DNA from: Lachnospiraceae bacterium
GTDB taxonomy: Bacteria > Bacillota > Clostridia > Lachnospirales > Lachnospiraceae
Reading direction: 5' to 3'
Assembly: GCA_019423745.1 (NCBI GenBank)
Contig: JAHZAV010000022.1
Coordinates: 1 to 41,857 of the forward strand
DNA length: 41,857 bases
In this document: positions 31,439-40,013 of the stretch, one piece after another
How the letters are laid out: the number at the start of each line of letters is the position of its first letter
How positions within the stretch are numbered: the stretch's first letter is position 1
Made by a program: the position numbers and the translations under genes
The notes under the pieces: generated by a model
Seen by the model: the letters and a program-made list of their open reading frames with translations, nothing else
Databases searched by the model: none
What the model was told of the DNA's origin: nothing

Positions 31439-34267
31439 TTGGATAAATATGAATATCGGGTTAAAACAGAGCAAATGCTCGAATACATGGAAAAGAAGCA
31501 ATATAAAAAAGCTATGGAGATTGCGGATACAATTGACTGGCGGAGAGTAAAAAATGCTTCTATGCTTAATAATGTCAGTGAGATATACGAATATAATGGG
31601 GAGTACCAGAAGAGCAGAGATATTTTATTTGTCGCTTATGACCGCTCTCCTGGCAGTAGGAAAATTGTATATCGGCTGGGGATATTGGCATTAAAGATTA
31701 ATGATATTGAAGAAGCTTCGGATTGTTATGAAGAATTTGTAAAGCTGGCGCCCAAAGATCCGAACCAGTATATATTAAAATATAAAATTTTAAAAGCACG
31801 GCGGGCAGCCGTAGCAGATCAGATTGCTGCACTGGAAGATTTTAAAAAGGCAGAATATGTAGAAAAATGGGCATATGAGCTGGCCAAACTGTATGATGAA
31901 GCAGGTATGACAGCAGAATGTCTGGAGGAATGTGATGATCTGATTTTGTGGTTCAGCGAAGGAAAGTATGTATATCAGGCAATGGAGCTGAAGATGAAAT
32001 ATAAGCCACTGACACCTTTACAGCAGGAAAAATATAGCAGTATGGGCGGTCAGAAAACCGAAAGGCGTGAGACGGCTAAAACCGTGGTGGAAGATAATGA
32101 GAACTCACAAGATATGGAAGAGGAGTTCGAAGAAGAAATTCAAGATTCCCAGGAGCTAGAAGAAACACCGGAAGTAAAAGAGCAAGGTACTCTTTCAGAG
32201 GAAGAAGCGGCAACCAGAGAGATTCGCCTGGACGAGCTTAGGGCAGCACAGGAAAAAGCAAAAGCGGAAGCAGCAGAGAAAGACAAAGAAAAATCGGCGA
32301 TCCGCCAGACGGTAAAAGGAGCTACCCTGTCTGAAGCGTTGGCTAATGGGGTACGCGTTGCAAAAGGGTTAGATATTGAGGAAAAAGCCAGCACAAAGCG
32401 GGATGAAGCAATGCGGATTACCGGACAGATGAAAATAGAAGAAATTCTGGCAGAGTGGGAAGCGAAACAAAAAGGAAACGCAGAGGCTATAGAAGAGCAG
32501 AGAAAGAAAGATGAGGAGAAACTTGCTCAAAGAAGGCAAGAGGCTCAAAGGCGTCGCGAAGAAGAGGCAAGAAGAATAGAAGAACAGCAACGGGCAGCAG
32601 AAGAAGCAAGGAGAATTGCCGAGCAAAAAGCAGCAGAGGAAGCAAGGCGACTTGCTGAGCAAAAAGCCGAAGAAGAGCGTATTCTTGCAAAACAGAAGGC
32701 AGATGAAGAGAAAAGGCTTGCCAAGCTTAAAGAAGCGGAAGAGGAAGAGCTTCTGGATCGTATTGCGTCAGGAAAAGCAACAGAGGAATTTAAAGAGGCT
32801 GTGAAAAGTGCGACTCCTCCAGAGGAAGCTGTAGCAGAGGAATCGGAAGAAATCATCGAAGAAGAGATGGTGGAAGAAGAAAACTTTGAAGAGCAGGTTG
32901 GAGAGGAAGCAGAAGACGAAAACGCTGGAGAAGTAGCAGAGGCAGTTGATGAAGAGGACTCTTTTGAAAGTCAGAAAATGAGTATGACTGCAGATCTTAG
33001 ACAGCTGATGGCAGAACTGGAAGAAGAAGAAAAAGACGGCAGTGTAAATGCAGAAAGTTTATCTGTAGAGACACCGGAGCAAAGTAGCGAACAGCCTTCA
33101 GATTATGATGACACAGAAGTTGCGTATGACGAATCAGACTTTGAAGAAGACGGCTATGAAGAAGACTTTGAAGATGAAGATGATTATGTCGATGGCGACT
33201 ATGAAGATGATTATGTCGAAGATGAATACGAAGATGACTATGAAGACGAGTATGATGAGGACAGCTTCGACGAAGATGATTACAGTGATTATGATGATAT
33301 AGAAGATGAATATGATGACTTCTATGATGAGGAGGAAGAAGCTGAACCAGAGCCAAAGCAGCAGGAAGAGTTGGTGATTGAGGAACCTACGGAAGAAGAA
33401 ATACAGAAGCGTATTAAAAAAGGAAAAGGTGGAGTTCCGTTTGATACAGGATTTGTAGTGACAGGACGTTATGATTTAAGTGCCACAAGTGAGATTGGTC
33501 TGAAGGCTGGACTTACAGAGGAACAGAAACAGCTGTTTTCTTACTTTGTGCCAGTAAGAGGTATGAGTGAACAGATTGTGGAAGTTCTTGATAATGATCG
33601 TCGTGAGAGAAGAAATGGTACTTCCAGAGTTGGAAATATTCTTGTTATAGGGCATAAGGGATCTGGTAAGACCGTTCTTGCTGTTGATATTGTGAAAGCG
33701 ATACAGAAGCAGAGGAATCTCAAGCAGGGAAAAGTTGCTATTGTAACAGGAGAAGCGTTAAATAAAAAGGATATCCCCAATATTATTCAGAAGCTGAAGG
33801 GTGGCGCCATTATTATTGAAAAAGCAGGAAAACTTAATGCCAGAACTGTCCGTGATCTGAATATTCTGATGGAAAAGAAAACAGGAGAGCTTCTGTTTGT
33901 GTTGGAAGATCAGAGAAAGGCGTTAGAAAGACTTTTCACTGCAAATCCGGAATTTAAGAAGAAATTTACTTCTAAATTGGAACTTCCTGTATTTGTAAAT
34001 GATGAACTGGTAACCTTTGGTCAGACGTACGCTAAGGAAAATGGATATAAACTGGACGAAATGGGAATTTTAGCATTGTACAGCAGAATTGATGTGATGC
34101 AAAGAGAGGATCACGCTGTAACGGTAGCGGAAGTGAAAGAGATCATGGATGCAGCAATTGAACATTCTCAAAAAGCTAATGTGAAGCATCTTGCAAGGCG
34201 TATGTTCCGAAAGGGAACGGATGAAACAGACCGTATTATTTTGAAAGAAGATGACTTTAAAATCTAA
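31439..34267 (+). CDS. Large TPR / coiled-coil / acidic / P-loop protein of unknown function
   Basis: 942 residues from TTG 31439, which follows GAGGTG by about 8 nt; the frame is open back to 31325, but that part contains the promoter. Order of parts: TPR-like helical repeats (about 1-205), a Glu-rich linker, an Arg/Glu/Ala coiled coil (about 345-440, repeated QRRREEEARRIEEQ type), a Glu/Asp/Tyr block of about 85 residues (about 555-640), and a C-terminal AAA-like domain with Walker A VIGHKGSGKT (about 737-746), IIIEKAGKLN (a possible degenerate Walker B) and an end rich in basic helices. The layout recalls the SpoVK/CbxX type of C-terminal ATPase only loosely. It sits directly before glgB, separated by a terminator. 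No function is assigned. Confidence 0.8.
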   Translation: MDKYEYRVKTEQMLEYMEKKQYKKAMEIADTIDWRRVKNASMLNNVSEIYEYNGEYQKSRDILFVAYDRSPGSRKIVYRLGILALKINDIEEASDCYEEFVKLAPKDPNQYILKYKILKARRAAVADQIAALEDFKKAEYVEKWAYELAKLYDEAGMTAECLEECDDLILWFSEGKYVYQAMELKMKYKPLTPLQQEKYSSMGGQKTERRETAKTVVEDNENSQDMEEEFEEEIQDSQELEETPEVKEQGTLSEEEAATREIRLDELRAAQEKAKAEAAEKDKEKSAIRQTVKGATLSEALANGVRVAKGLDIEEKASTKRDEAMRITGQMKIEEILAEWEAKQKGNAEAIEEQRKKDEEKLAQRRQEAQRRREEEARRIEEQQRAAEEARRIAEQKAAEEARRLAEQKAEEERILAKQKADEEKRLAKLKEAEEEELLDRIASGKATEEFKEAVKSATPPEEAVAEESEEIIEEEMVEEENFEEQVGEEAEDENAGEVAEAVDEEDSFESQKMSMTADLRQLMAELEEEEKDGSVNAESLSVETPEQSSEQPSDYDDTEVAYDESDFEEDGYEEDFEDEDDYVDGDYEDDYVEDEYEDDYEDEYDEDSFDEDDYSDYDDIEDEYDDFYDEEEEAEPEPKQQEELVIEEPTEEEIQKRIKKGKGGVPFDTGFVVTGRYDLSATSEIGLKAGLTEEQKQLFSYFVPVRGMSEQIVEVLDNDRRERRNGTSRVGNILVIGHKGSGKTVLAVDIVKAIQKQRNLKQGKVAIVTGEALNKKDIPNIIQKLKGGAIIIEKAGKLNARTVRDLNILMEKKTGELLFVLEDQRKALERLFTANPEFKKKFTSKLELPVFVNDELVTFGQTYAKENGYKLDEMGILALYSRIDVMQREDHAVTVAEVKEIMDAAIEHSQKANVKHLARRMFRKGTDETDRIILKEDDFKI

Positions 34268-34280
34268 CGTATAAAAGACA

Positions 34281-34330
34281 GAAAAGAGAAGGAGTTTTGA
34301 CGATGTATTTTGTCAAAACTCTTTCTTTTT
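34281..34330 (+). terminator. Terminator after the TPR/P-loop gene
   Basis: AGTTTTGAC (34293-34301) pairs with GTCAAAACT (34312-34320), extended by GAAAAGAGAAGG against CTTTCTTTTT. The loop is 10 nt. Confidence 0.85.
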
Positions 34331-34386
34331 GCTGGGTAATAAAGTATAATAAATCTATCACAAATTTAAGACGAGAGGGTGGGCTT

Positions 34387-36297
34387 ATGGCAAAAACAAA
34401 GACCGTAAAACCATATGAAATCGGAGAATTGGATCATTATCTCTTGGGGCAGGGGAACCATTATGAGATATATAAAAAATTAGGATCTCATCGAGTAAAG
34501 AACGGAAAAAAAGAAGGAGTATATTTTGCAGTCTGGGCACCACATGCGGAAGGTGTTTCGGTTGTCGGAGATTTTAACAATTGGGATCAATCAGCCAATG
34601 TTATGGAGAGAGGGGAACCACTGGGAATCTATACTTGTTTTATTCCTGATGTACCGGAGTATTCTTTGTACAAGTATTGTATCAAAACATATAAAGGGGA
34701 ATATATTTACAAGGCAGACCCATATGCTAATTATGCGGAACTTCGTCCGGGGACTGCTTCAAGGGTTCTGGATATAAGTAATATCTCCTGGACAGATCAC
34801 GCATGGATGGAGAAAAGAAAGACATGGAATCATACAGAAAATCCTATGTCGATTTATGAGGTTCATATCGGATCATGGAAGAAGCATCCAGATGACGAAG
34901 ATGGATTTTATAATTATCGGGAATTTGCGCGGGAAATTACGAAATATGTGAAAGATATGGGATATACTCATATCGAGATTATGGGGATTGCAGAGCATCC
35001 TTTTGATGGTTCCTGGGGATACCAGGTAACAGGATATTTTGCACCCACATCCCGTTATGGAACACCGCAGGATTTTGCGTGGATGATTAATTATCTTCAC
35101 AAGAATAAAATAGGTGTTATTCTTGACTGGGTTCCGGCACATTTTCCAAGAGATGCCCATGGTCTGGCGGATTTTGATGGCACACCGACTTATGAATATG
35201 CTGATCCGAGGAAGGGAGAACACCCGGACTGGGGGACAAAAATTTTCGATTATGGAAAAAATGAGGTACAAAATTTCCTGATTGCGAATGCTTTGTTTTG
35301 GATTGAGGATTTCCATGTTGACGGTTTGCGGGTTGATGCAGTTGCTTCCATGCTTTATCTGGATTATGGAAAACGTGATGGAGAGTGGGTACCCAATAAG
35401 TACGGTGGGAATAAGAATCTGGAAGCAATTGGATTTTTTAAACATCTCAATTCCGTTGTACTTGGAAGAAATCCGGGCGCAGTTATGATTGCAGAGGAAT
35501 CCACCGCATGGCCAAAGGTAACAGGAAGCGTAGAAGATGATGGTCTGGGCTTCAGCTTAAAGTGGAACATGGGATGGATGCATGACTTTACGGAATATAT
35601 GAAATTAGATCCTTATTTCCGCAAAGGAGCTCATAATCTCATGACATTCGCTATGAGTTATGCATATAGTGAGAAGTATATTCTTGTTTTATCTCATGAT
35701 GAAGTTGTGCATTTGAAATGTTCAATGGTGAATAAGATGCCCGGACTTGGATTTGATAAGTATGCAAACCTTAAAGTGGGGTATGCGTTTATGATGGGGC
35801 ATGCCGGTAAGAAACTGCTGTTTATGGGACAGGAGTTTGCTCAGCTCCGTGAGTGGAGTGAAAAGAGAGAAATAGACTGGTTTCTTTTGGAGGAACCAGA
35901 ACATCAGTATATACAGAACTGGGTGAGAGATCTTTTGCATTTGTATAAAAAGAATAAGGCCATGTATGAGCAGGATGATACTTGGGAAGGCTTTGAGTGG
36001 ATAAATGCAGATGATGGAACAAGAAGTATTTACAGTTTTGTTCGACATTCCAAGGGGAATAAGAAGAATTTGCTTTTTGTATGTAACTTTACACCTATGG
36101 CCAGAGATGATTATCGGGTAGGTGTTCCAAGAAGGAAACAGTATAAGCTTATTTTGAACAGTGATGATAAGCAGTATGGCGGAACAGGAGAAGAAAGACC
36201 ACAGGTTTATAAAGCGAAAAAGGGAGAATGTGATGGCAGACCGTATTCATTTGCTTATAAACTTCCGCCTTACGGGGTAGCAGTATTTGAGTTTTAA
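34387..36297 (+). CDS. glgB: 1,4-alpha-glucan branching enzyme
   Basis: 636 residues. The N-terminal CBM48 domain (YFAVWAPHAEGVSVVGDFNN) precedes a GH13 barrel with DWVPAHFPRDAHGL, the nucleophile Asp in VDGLRVDAVASML, the acid/base Glu in MIAEESTAWP and LSHDEVVH. It makes alpha-1,6 branches in glycogen. ATG 34387 has GAGAGGGTGGG just upstream; the frame stays open to 34297, but that stretch is the preceding terminator. TATAAT at 34345-34350 may serve as -10. No other glycogen gene is in the window. Confidence 0.95.
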   Translation: MAKTKTVKPYEIGELDHYLLGQGNHYEIYKKLGSHRVKNGKKEGVYFAVWAPHAEGVSVVGDFNNWDQSANVMERGEPLGIYTCFIPDVPEYSLYKYCIKTYKGEYIYKADPYANYAELRPGTASRVLDISNISWTDHAWMEKRKTWNHTENPMSIYEVHIGSWKKHPDDEDGFYNYREFAREITKYVKDMGYTHIEIMGIAEHPFDGSWGYQVTGYFAPTSRYGTPQDFAWMINYLHKNKIGVILDWVPAHFPRDAHGLADFDGTPTYEYADPRKGEHPDWGTKIFDYGKNEVQNFLIANALFWIEDFHVDGLRVDAVASMLYLDYGKRDGEWVPNKYGGNKNLEAIGFFKHLNSVVLGRNPGAVMIAEESTAWPKVTGSVEDDGLGFSLKWNMGWMHDFTEYMKLDPYFRKGAHNLMTFAMSYAYSEKYILVLSHDEVVHLKCSMVNKMPGLGFDKYANLKVGYAFMMGHAGKKLLFMGQEFAQLREWSEKREIDWFLLEEPEHQYIQNWVRDLLHLYKKNKAMYEQDDTWEGFEWINADDGTRSIYSFVRHSKGNKKNLLFVCNFTPMARDDYRVGVPRRKQYKLILNSDDKQYGGTGEERPQVYKAKKGECDGRPYSFAYKLPPYGVAVFEF

Positions 36298-36318
36298 TGT
36301 GAAAGTATAAATTTATCT

Positions 36319-36372
36319 GAGCGGAGAAATATAAAACCGCAAAGTGGCGGTGCATTTCTCCGCTTGAATTTT
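36319..36372 (+). terminator. Two-level hairpin after glgB, probable terminator
   Basis: The outer stem AGCGGAGAAAT (36320-36330) pairs with ATTTCTCCGCT (36354-36364) and encloses an inner hairpin ACCGC/GCGGT (36336-36351). GAATTTTG follows. The T-run is short, so termination may be partial. Confidence 0.6.
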
Positions 36373-36404
36373 GTCATCAGATAATAAAGAAAGGAATAGA
36401 AAAA

Positions 36405-37094
36405 ATGCGTCTTAGAAATATACCAAGAGCGGATCAGGTTTTGAGTGAACATTCGAAGGTAATAAAAGATGAATTACAGAAAAAGGGAAAATGGAAGGAA
36501 GTCTTTGGAAATGATAATCCGCTTTATGTGGAAATAGGGATGGGGAAAGGTCAATTTCTGACCACATTGGCAGAAAAAAATCCAGATAAGAATTATATTG
36601 GCATTGAACGCTATTCCAGTGTTTTGCTAAGAGCGGTGGAACGTCTCGATGTAATGAAAGAAAGAGAAGATCTGGCTATGGAAAATATCCGCTTTATCTG
36701 TATGGATGCTGCAGATGTACAGGAGGTGTTTGGGGAAGAAGAAATAGCAGGAATTTACCTCAATTTTTCGGATCCCTGGCCTAAAAAACGCCATGCGAGG
36801 AGGCGGCTTACCTCCAAAGAATTTTTGAAACGATATGAAAAAATACTTGCCAAAGAGGGAGTAGTAGAATTTAAGACAGATAATCAGGAGTTGTTTCAAT
36901 TTTCTTTGGAACAGGTGGATGAGGCTGGATGGGAGTTGAAAGGCAGTACCTGGGATTTGCATCACGACGAAAAAATGTTCAAGGGGAATGTGATGACAGA
37001 ATATGAGGAAAAATTTTCATCCATGGGAAATCCTATCTGCAAGTTAATTGCGGCTTCGCCAGTCAAGGATACAAATTTTCTGCATAGTATATAG
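36405..37094 (+). CDS. trmB: tRNA (guanine-N7-)-methyltransferase
   Basis: 229 residues. VEIGMGKGQFLTTLAEKNP (SAM motif I), IGIERYSSVLLRAVE and the family signature NFSDPWPKKRHARRRLT identify TrmB. It forms m7G46 in the tRNA variable loop. GAAAGG precedes ATG 36405. Two short genes follow at small spacing, so it probably heads a three-gene unit ending at the terminator near 37578. Confidence 0.95.
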   Translation: MRLRNIPRADQVLSEHSKVIKDELQKKGKWKEVFGNDNPLYVEIGMGKGQFLTTLAEKNPDKNYIGIERYSSVLLRAVERLDVMKEREDLAMENIRFICMDAADVQEVFGEEEIAGIYLNFSDPWPKKRHARRRLTSKEFLKRYEKILAKEGVVEFKTDNQELFQFSLEQVDEAGWELKGSTWDLHHDEKMFKGNVMTEYEEKFSSMGNPICKLIAASPVKDTNFLHSI

Positions 37095-37121
37095 AGAAAA
37101 CAAAAAGGAGGCCTTAGGCAT

Positions 37122-37259
37122 ATGGGACGAAGAAAATCTGGACAGAGAATGTCAAGGCTGTATTGCAGACTGTATTGGATCAGAAAGAAAAGCCCTGTTA
37201 TTGATTGTCTGCACAAATCTTTGGATGAAGTATACCGGATATTAAATCCCAAATGCTGA
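37122..37259 (+). CDS. Possible 45-residue basic protein between trmB and thioredoxin genes
   Basis: ATG 37122 is preceded by AAAAAGGAGG at about 10 nt. The product is MGRRKSGQRMSRLYCRLYW and so on, strongly basic in its first half, without signal or membrane segment. It occupies nearly the whole gap between trmB and the thioredoxin gene, with stop 19 bp before the latter. No family is recognised; the ribosome site and the tight packing are the only support. Confidence 0.45.
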   Translation: MGRRKSGQRMSRLYCRLYWIRKKSPVIDCLHKSLDEVYRILNPKC

Positions 37260-37278
37260 CCGGCTGGGAAGGAAAAGG

Positions 37279-37593
37279 ATGCTGCATTTGACAGAACAAA
37301 GTTTTCGGACTGAAGTGAATCAGGATAAAATTCCGGTGGTAGTTATGTTTTATGCTTCCTGGTGCGCAAAATGTGCGATGACAAAACCAGTGGCAGAAGA
37401 TATAGAAAAGAGATATCGGAAAAAAGTTAAATTTTGTGAAGTGGAAATTGAAGAAAGTCCGGATTTGGCAGCAAAATATGGAGCGGATATCGTTCCGACT
37501 TTTGTTATGTTTAAAAGCAATGCCGTAATAGCGAGGATGCAAGGAACAGTGGGAGAAAAAACTTTAGAAAAGAGGGTAAAGGAGCTGCTTTAG
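37279..37593 (+). CDS. Thioredoxin-family protein with CAKC active site
   Basis: 104 residues, the full length of a thioredoxin. The redox pair is C29-A-K-C32 in FYASWCAKC instead of the usual CGPC, and the cis-proline is in IVPTFVMF. The changed dipeptide should alter redox potential or partner choice. It acts in the cytoplasm, as there is no signal peptide. No thioredoxin reductase is adjacent. Ribosome site GGAAGGAAAAGG. The terminator stem overlaps the end of the gene. Confidence 0.9.
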   Translation: MLHLTEQSFRTEVNQDKIPVVVMFYASWCAKCAMTKPVAEDIEKRYRKKVKFCEVEIEESPDLAAKYGADIVPTFVMFKSNAVIARMQGTVGEKTLEKRVKELL

Positions 37594-37614
37594 AGCCGCT
37601 CCTTTGTTTTTTTT
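37578..37614 (+). terminator. Terminator after the thioredoxin gene
   Basis: AAAGGAGC (37578-37585) pairs with GCTCCTTT (37598-37605) and overlaps the stop codon; G and nine T residues follow. Confidence 0.9.
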
Positions 37615-37738
37615 CATCTAATTTTAAGAAAACTTTCATGTACTTTTGGAAGTAAGTGTGTTATATTGATGTCGGTAAAACATAAAATTGTTTATCAAAA
37701 ATAATTAAAAAGGGAGACAAGGTATTAAACCGAAAGCT

Positions 37739-38977
37739 ATGAAAATGAAAAAAATTTTGCCAGTTCTTATGGCAGCAATTATGACGACTTCGATGGTGCC
37801 TATGACAGCAGGAGCAGCTGATCCGGCAGAGGATAGTCAGGGAACAGAAGGATCTGCATCACAAAGTAGTGAGACAGGAAGCAGTGCAGAAACAGGAGGG
37901 ACTTCCGAAACAGCAGGGGAGACGGAAGGGTCCGGAACAACAACAGACGGAACAACAGATGATATGGGTTCAGGAAGTGATACTGCTGGATCAGAGGATG
38001 GAACTTCTTCCGATGCCGGGAATGAAACAGCAGGAACCGAAGAAACGGCTGACGAAGATTCCAAGGCAGATGAAACAACCGAAGAAACAAATGACGGACA
38101 GTCAGAAAGTGAAAAAGTTGTTACTTTGGGAGAAAATCTCACCGAAGAACAAAGAGCATCTATGTATGAGTATTTTGGTACATCAGCAGATGAAGTAAAG
38201 ACGATTGTTGTTACTCATGCGGATGAAGTGGAATATATGCAGGGAATTGCTACAGATGAGCAGATTGGCCCTACTACAAATAGCTGCGCTTATGTAGAAC
38301 CGACAGATTCCGGCGGGATTAAAGTAAAAACTGCGAATCTTAATTATGTAACGAGTGCTATGATTGCAAGTACATTAACAACGGCAGGAATGGAGAACTG
38401 TAACGTTATTGCGGCATGTCCTTTTGAAGTATCCGGGACTGGTGCGCTGACAGGAATTATTATGGCATATGAGCAGGCAAGCGGCGAAAATCTTGATGAA
38501 GGACAAAAAGAAGCAGCGATGGAAGAACTTGTTACAACCGGAGAGATTGCAGACAGCGTTGGACAGGAGAAGGCAACAGAAGTTATAAAAGATGTTAAGA
38601 CAGAGGTGCTGGATCAGGGGCTGACAGATGCCGAGGAAATCGGAGAGACCGTTGATAATGTGGCAAAGGAAAATGACATTACTTTGACAGATGATCAAAG
38701 GCAGCAGGTTGTTGATCTTATGGAAAAAATCTCACAGTATGATTATGATGTAAATGCATTGAAAGATACTCTGGATAATCTTACAGGTGATGATGGAGTA
38801 TTGTCTAATGTATGGAATTCTGTAAAGAGCTTTTTTGTTGGCTCAGATGATGGTATTTTGAGCGAAACAAATGATGAGGCACTTGGGTCCGATGTAATTA
38901 CGGATAGTACAGTAAATGAAAGTGGCTTTAAAGATGGCCTTTTGACAAGAATAAAGAATTTCTTCACGGGCGAATAA
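37739..38977 (+). CDS. Exported DUF1002 protein with long Ser/Thr/Glu-rich linker
   Basis: 412 residues from ATG 37739. The signal peptide MKMKKILPVLMAAIMTTSMV is cleaved probably after AGA near residue 26. Residues ~27-130 are a low-complexity Ser/Thr/Gly/Glu linker. From about 130 the DUF1002 domain follows (VTLGENLTEEQRASMYEYFG, VVTHADEVEYMQGI). Its function is unknown, as for Bacillus YpuA. The ATG has no near ribosome site, whereas GGGAG lies well placed for an in-frame ATT at 37724 (adding five residues), so a rare AUU start is possible. A long hairpin follows the stop. Confidence 0.85.
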   Translation: MKMKKILPVLMAAIMTTSMVPMTAGAADPAEDSQGTEGSASQSSETGSSAETGGTSETAGETEGSGTTTDGTTDDMGSGSDTAGSEDGTSSDAGNETAGTEETADEDSKADETTEETNDGQSESEKVVTLGENLTEEQRASMYEYFGTSADEVKTIVVTHADEVEYMQGIATDEQIGPTTNSCAYVEPTDSGGIKVKTANLNYVTSAMIASTLTTAGMENCNVIAACPFEVSGTGALTGIIMAYEQASGENLDEGQKEAAMEELVTTGEIADSVGQEKATEVIKDVKTEVLDQGLTDAEEIGETVDNVAKENDITLTDDQRQQVVDLMEKISQYDYDVNALKDTLDNLTGDDGVLSNVWNSVKSFFVGSDDGILSETNDEALGSDVITDSTVNESGFKDGLLTRIKNFFTGE

Positions 38978-38981
38978 ATAT

Positions 38982-39024
38982 AAATTGACACGTAACATTT
39001 TTGAGAAAGGTTACGTGTCAATTT
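38982..39024. terminator. Perfect 15-bp hairpin after the DUF1002 gene
   Basis: AAATTGACACGTAAC (38982-38996) pairs perfectly with GTTACGTGTCAATTT (39010-39024) around a 13-nt loop. The T-run is only three bases on this strand and three on the other, so it may end both convergent transcripts or have another role. Confidence 0.65.
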
Positions 39025-39078
39025 GCGTTAAGTGGTGGGATTTTTTGTGAAAGGCCCTGTGTAAAAATGCATCTGCCT

Positions 39079-39582
39079 TTATTGTGGAGGCAGAAACAGG
39101 CCGATTTCCGGGGGACAGCATGTAAAAACGAAGAATAAAAGTGTGCCCAAGAACCAGCAAAAGAAAATTTTCATTGGATCAGTATGCCGAAAGCGAGAGA
39201 ATATATTACGGGATATGATATAGCAAAGGCAGACGCCTACGAAGTAAATTGCAATATCCAGCAGTAAAATACTTTTACCAGTTATAAATGTGTACAGATA
39301 AAATAGACATACAATAGAGAACATTCCTGATACAGCGCCGATAAAACGGGAACCAAAAAGCATGGAAGAATTTGGGCGATGGAGGAAATATTCTATCATA
39401 GTTACAAGGAGTACAGGGAAAAGTATTAGTTTCAGATGTTCCCAAACGGATTCATTTACTGGCACCATCAATGCAAGAAAGGGATTATAGTTGGAAAATT
39501 CATATAGAAAATGCCAGATGCATCCAAGAATAAACGTCCATAGAATATGGGAAAAATCACGATGATGATAGAAACGGTACAA
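39079..39582 (-). CDS. DUF6512-like integral membrane protein
   Basis: 167 residues with about five membrane helices (e.g. FILGCIWHFLYEF, LKLILFPVLLVTMIEYFL, FIGAVSGMFSIVCLFYLYTF). The conserved-looking VPVNESVWEHLK after the first helix matches the DUF6512 family of unknown function. The start is TTG 39582 with AAAGGAG 9 nt upstream; no ATG is better placed. It is a single gene on the minus strand, tail to tail with the DUF1002 gene. Confidence 0.75.
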   Translation of the reverse strand: MYRFYHHRDFSHILWTFILGCIWHFLYEFSNYNPFLALMVPVNESVWEHLKLILFPVLLVTMIEYFLHRPNSSMLFGSRFIGAVSGMFSIVCLFYLYTFITGKSILLLDIAIYFVGVCLCYIISRNIFSRFRHTDPMKIFFCWFLGTLLFFVFTCCPPEIGLFLPPQ

Positions 39583-39788
39583 GGTTCGTTTCTCCTTTAC
39601 AATTTAATGGGATTTTAATTTCATAAAAGATGGTTTTGTTAAAAGAAGCCGATTATTGAAAATTCAGGGATTAAGGGCTAAAAGAAATATATGTGATTTT
39701 TAAGAAAAAAAGAACAGAAGTTACTGGATTTTTGACCGACAGATTCTGCCGTGTGTTTGCAGAATTTGAAAAAAAATAGAAAAATCAC

Positions 39789-39817
39789 TTGCATTGTATC
39801 TCAAATTGTTATATAAT
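39789..39817 (+). promoter_or_regulatory. tRNA-Lys promoter
   Basis: TTGCAT (39789-39794), a 17-bp spacer and TATAAT (39812-39817), 42 bp before the tRNA. The rest of 39583-39788 is AT-rich and shows no gene. Confidence 0.8.
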
Positions 39818-39858
39818 ATCACTTGCGTTAAGGAAATCTTGACAAAATAGCAAGGCAT

Positions 39859-39931
39859 GCGCGATTAGCTCAGCTGGCAGAGCACCTGACTCTTAATCAG
39901 GGTGTCCAGGGTTCGAACCCCTGATCGCGCA
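39859..39931 (+). tRNA. tRNA-Lys (anticodon CTT)
   Basis: 73 nt. Acceptor GCGCGAT/ATCGCGC, D arm with AGCTCAGCTGGCAGAGC, anticodon stem CCTGA/TCAGG with loop CTCTTAA (anticodon CTT) and T arm CCAGG GTTCGAA CCCCTG. The discriminator base is A and the CCA end is not encoded. No other tRNA is nearby. Confidence 0.97.
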
Positions 39932-40013
39932 TTTAAGAATCACTGTTTTTGCGGACATTGTGAGCTGCGGGGACGGTGGTTTTTTTGTATAGGAAAGAGC
40001 GGAGGAAAAAGGT

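Noticed and set aside
32997..33356. Long antisense and alternative frames over the acidic repeat of the TPR/P-loop gene
   Set aside because: They arise from the GAA/GAT-rich codons on the other strand (His/Leu or Met/Lys-rich low complexity) and have no start signals.
39932..40013. TPP riboswitch before thiT
   Set aside because: No CTGAGA-type core or the paired helices of the THI element are present, and the stretch is too short.
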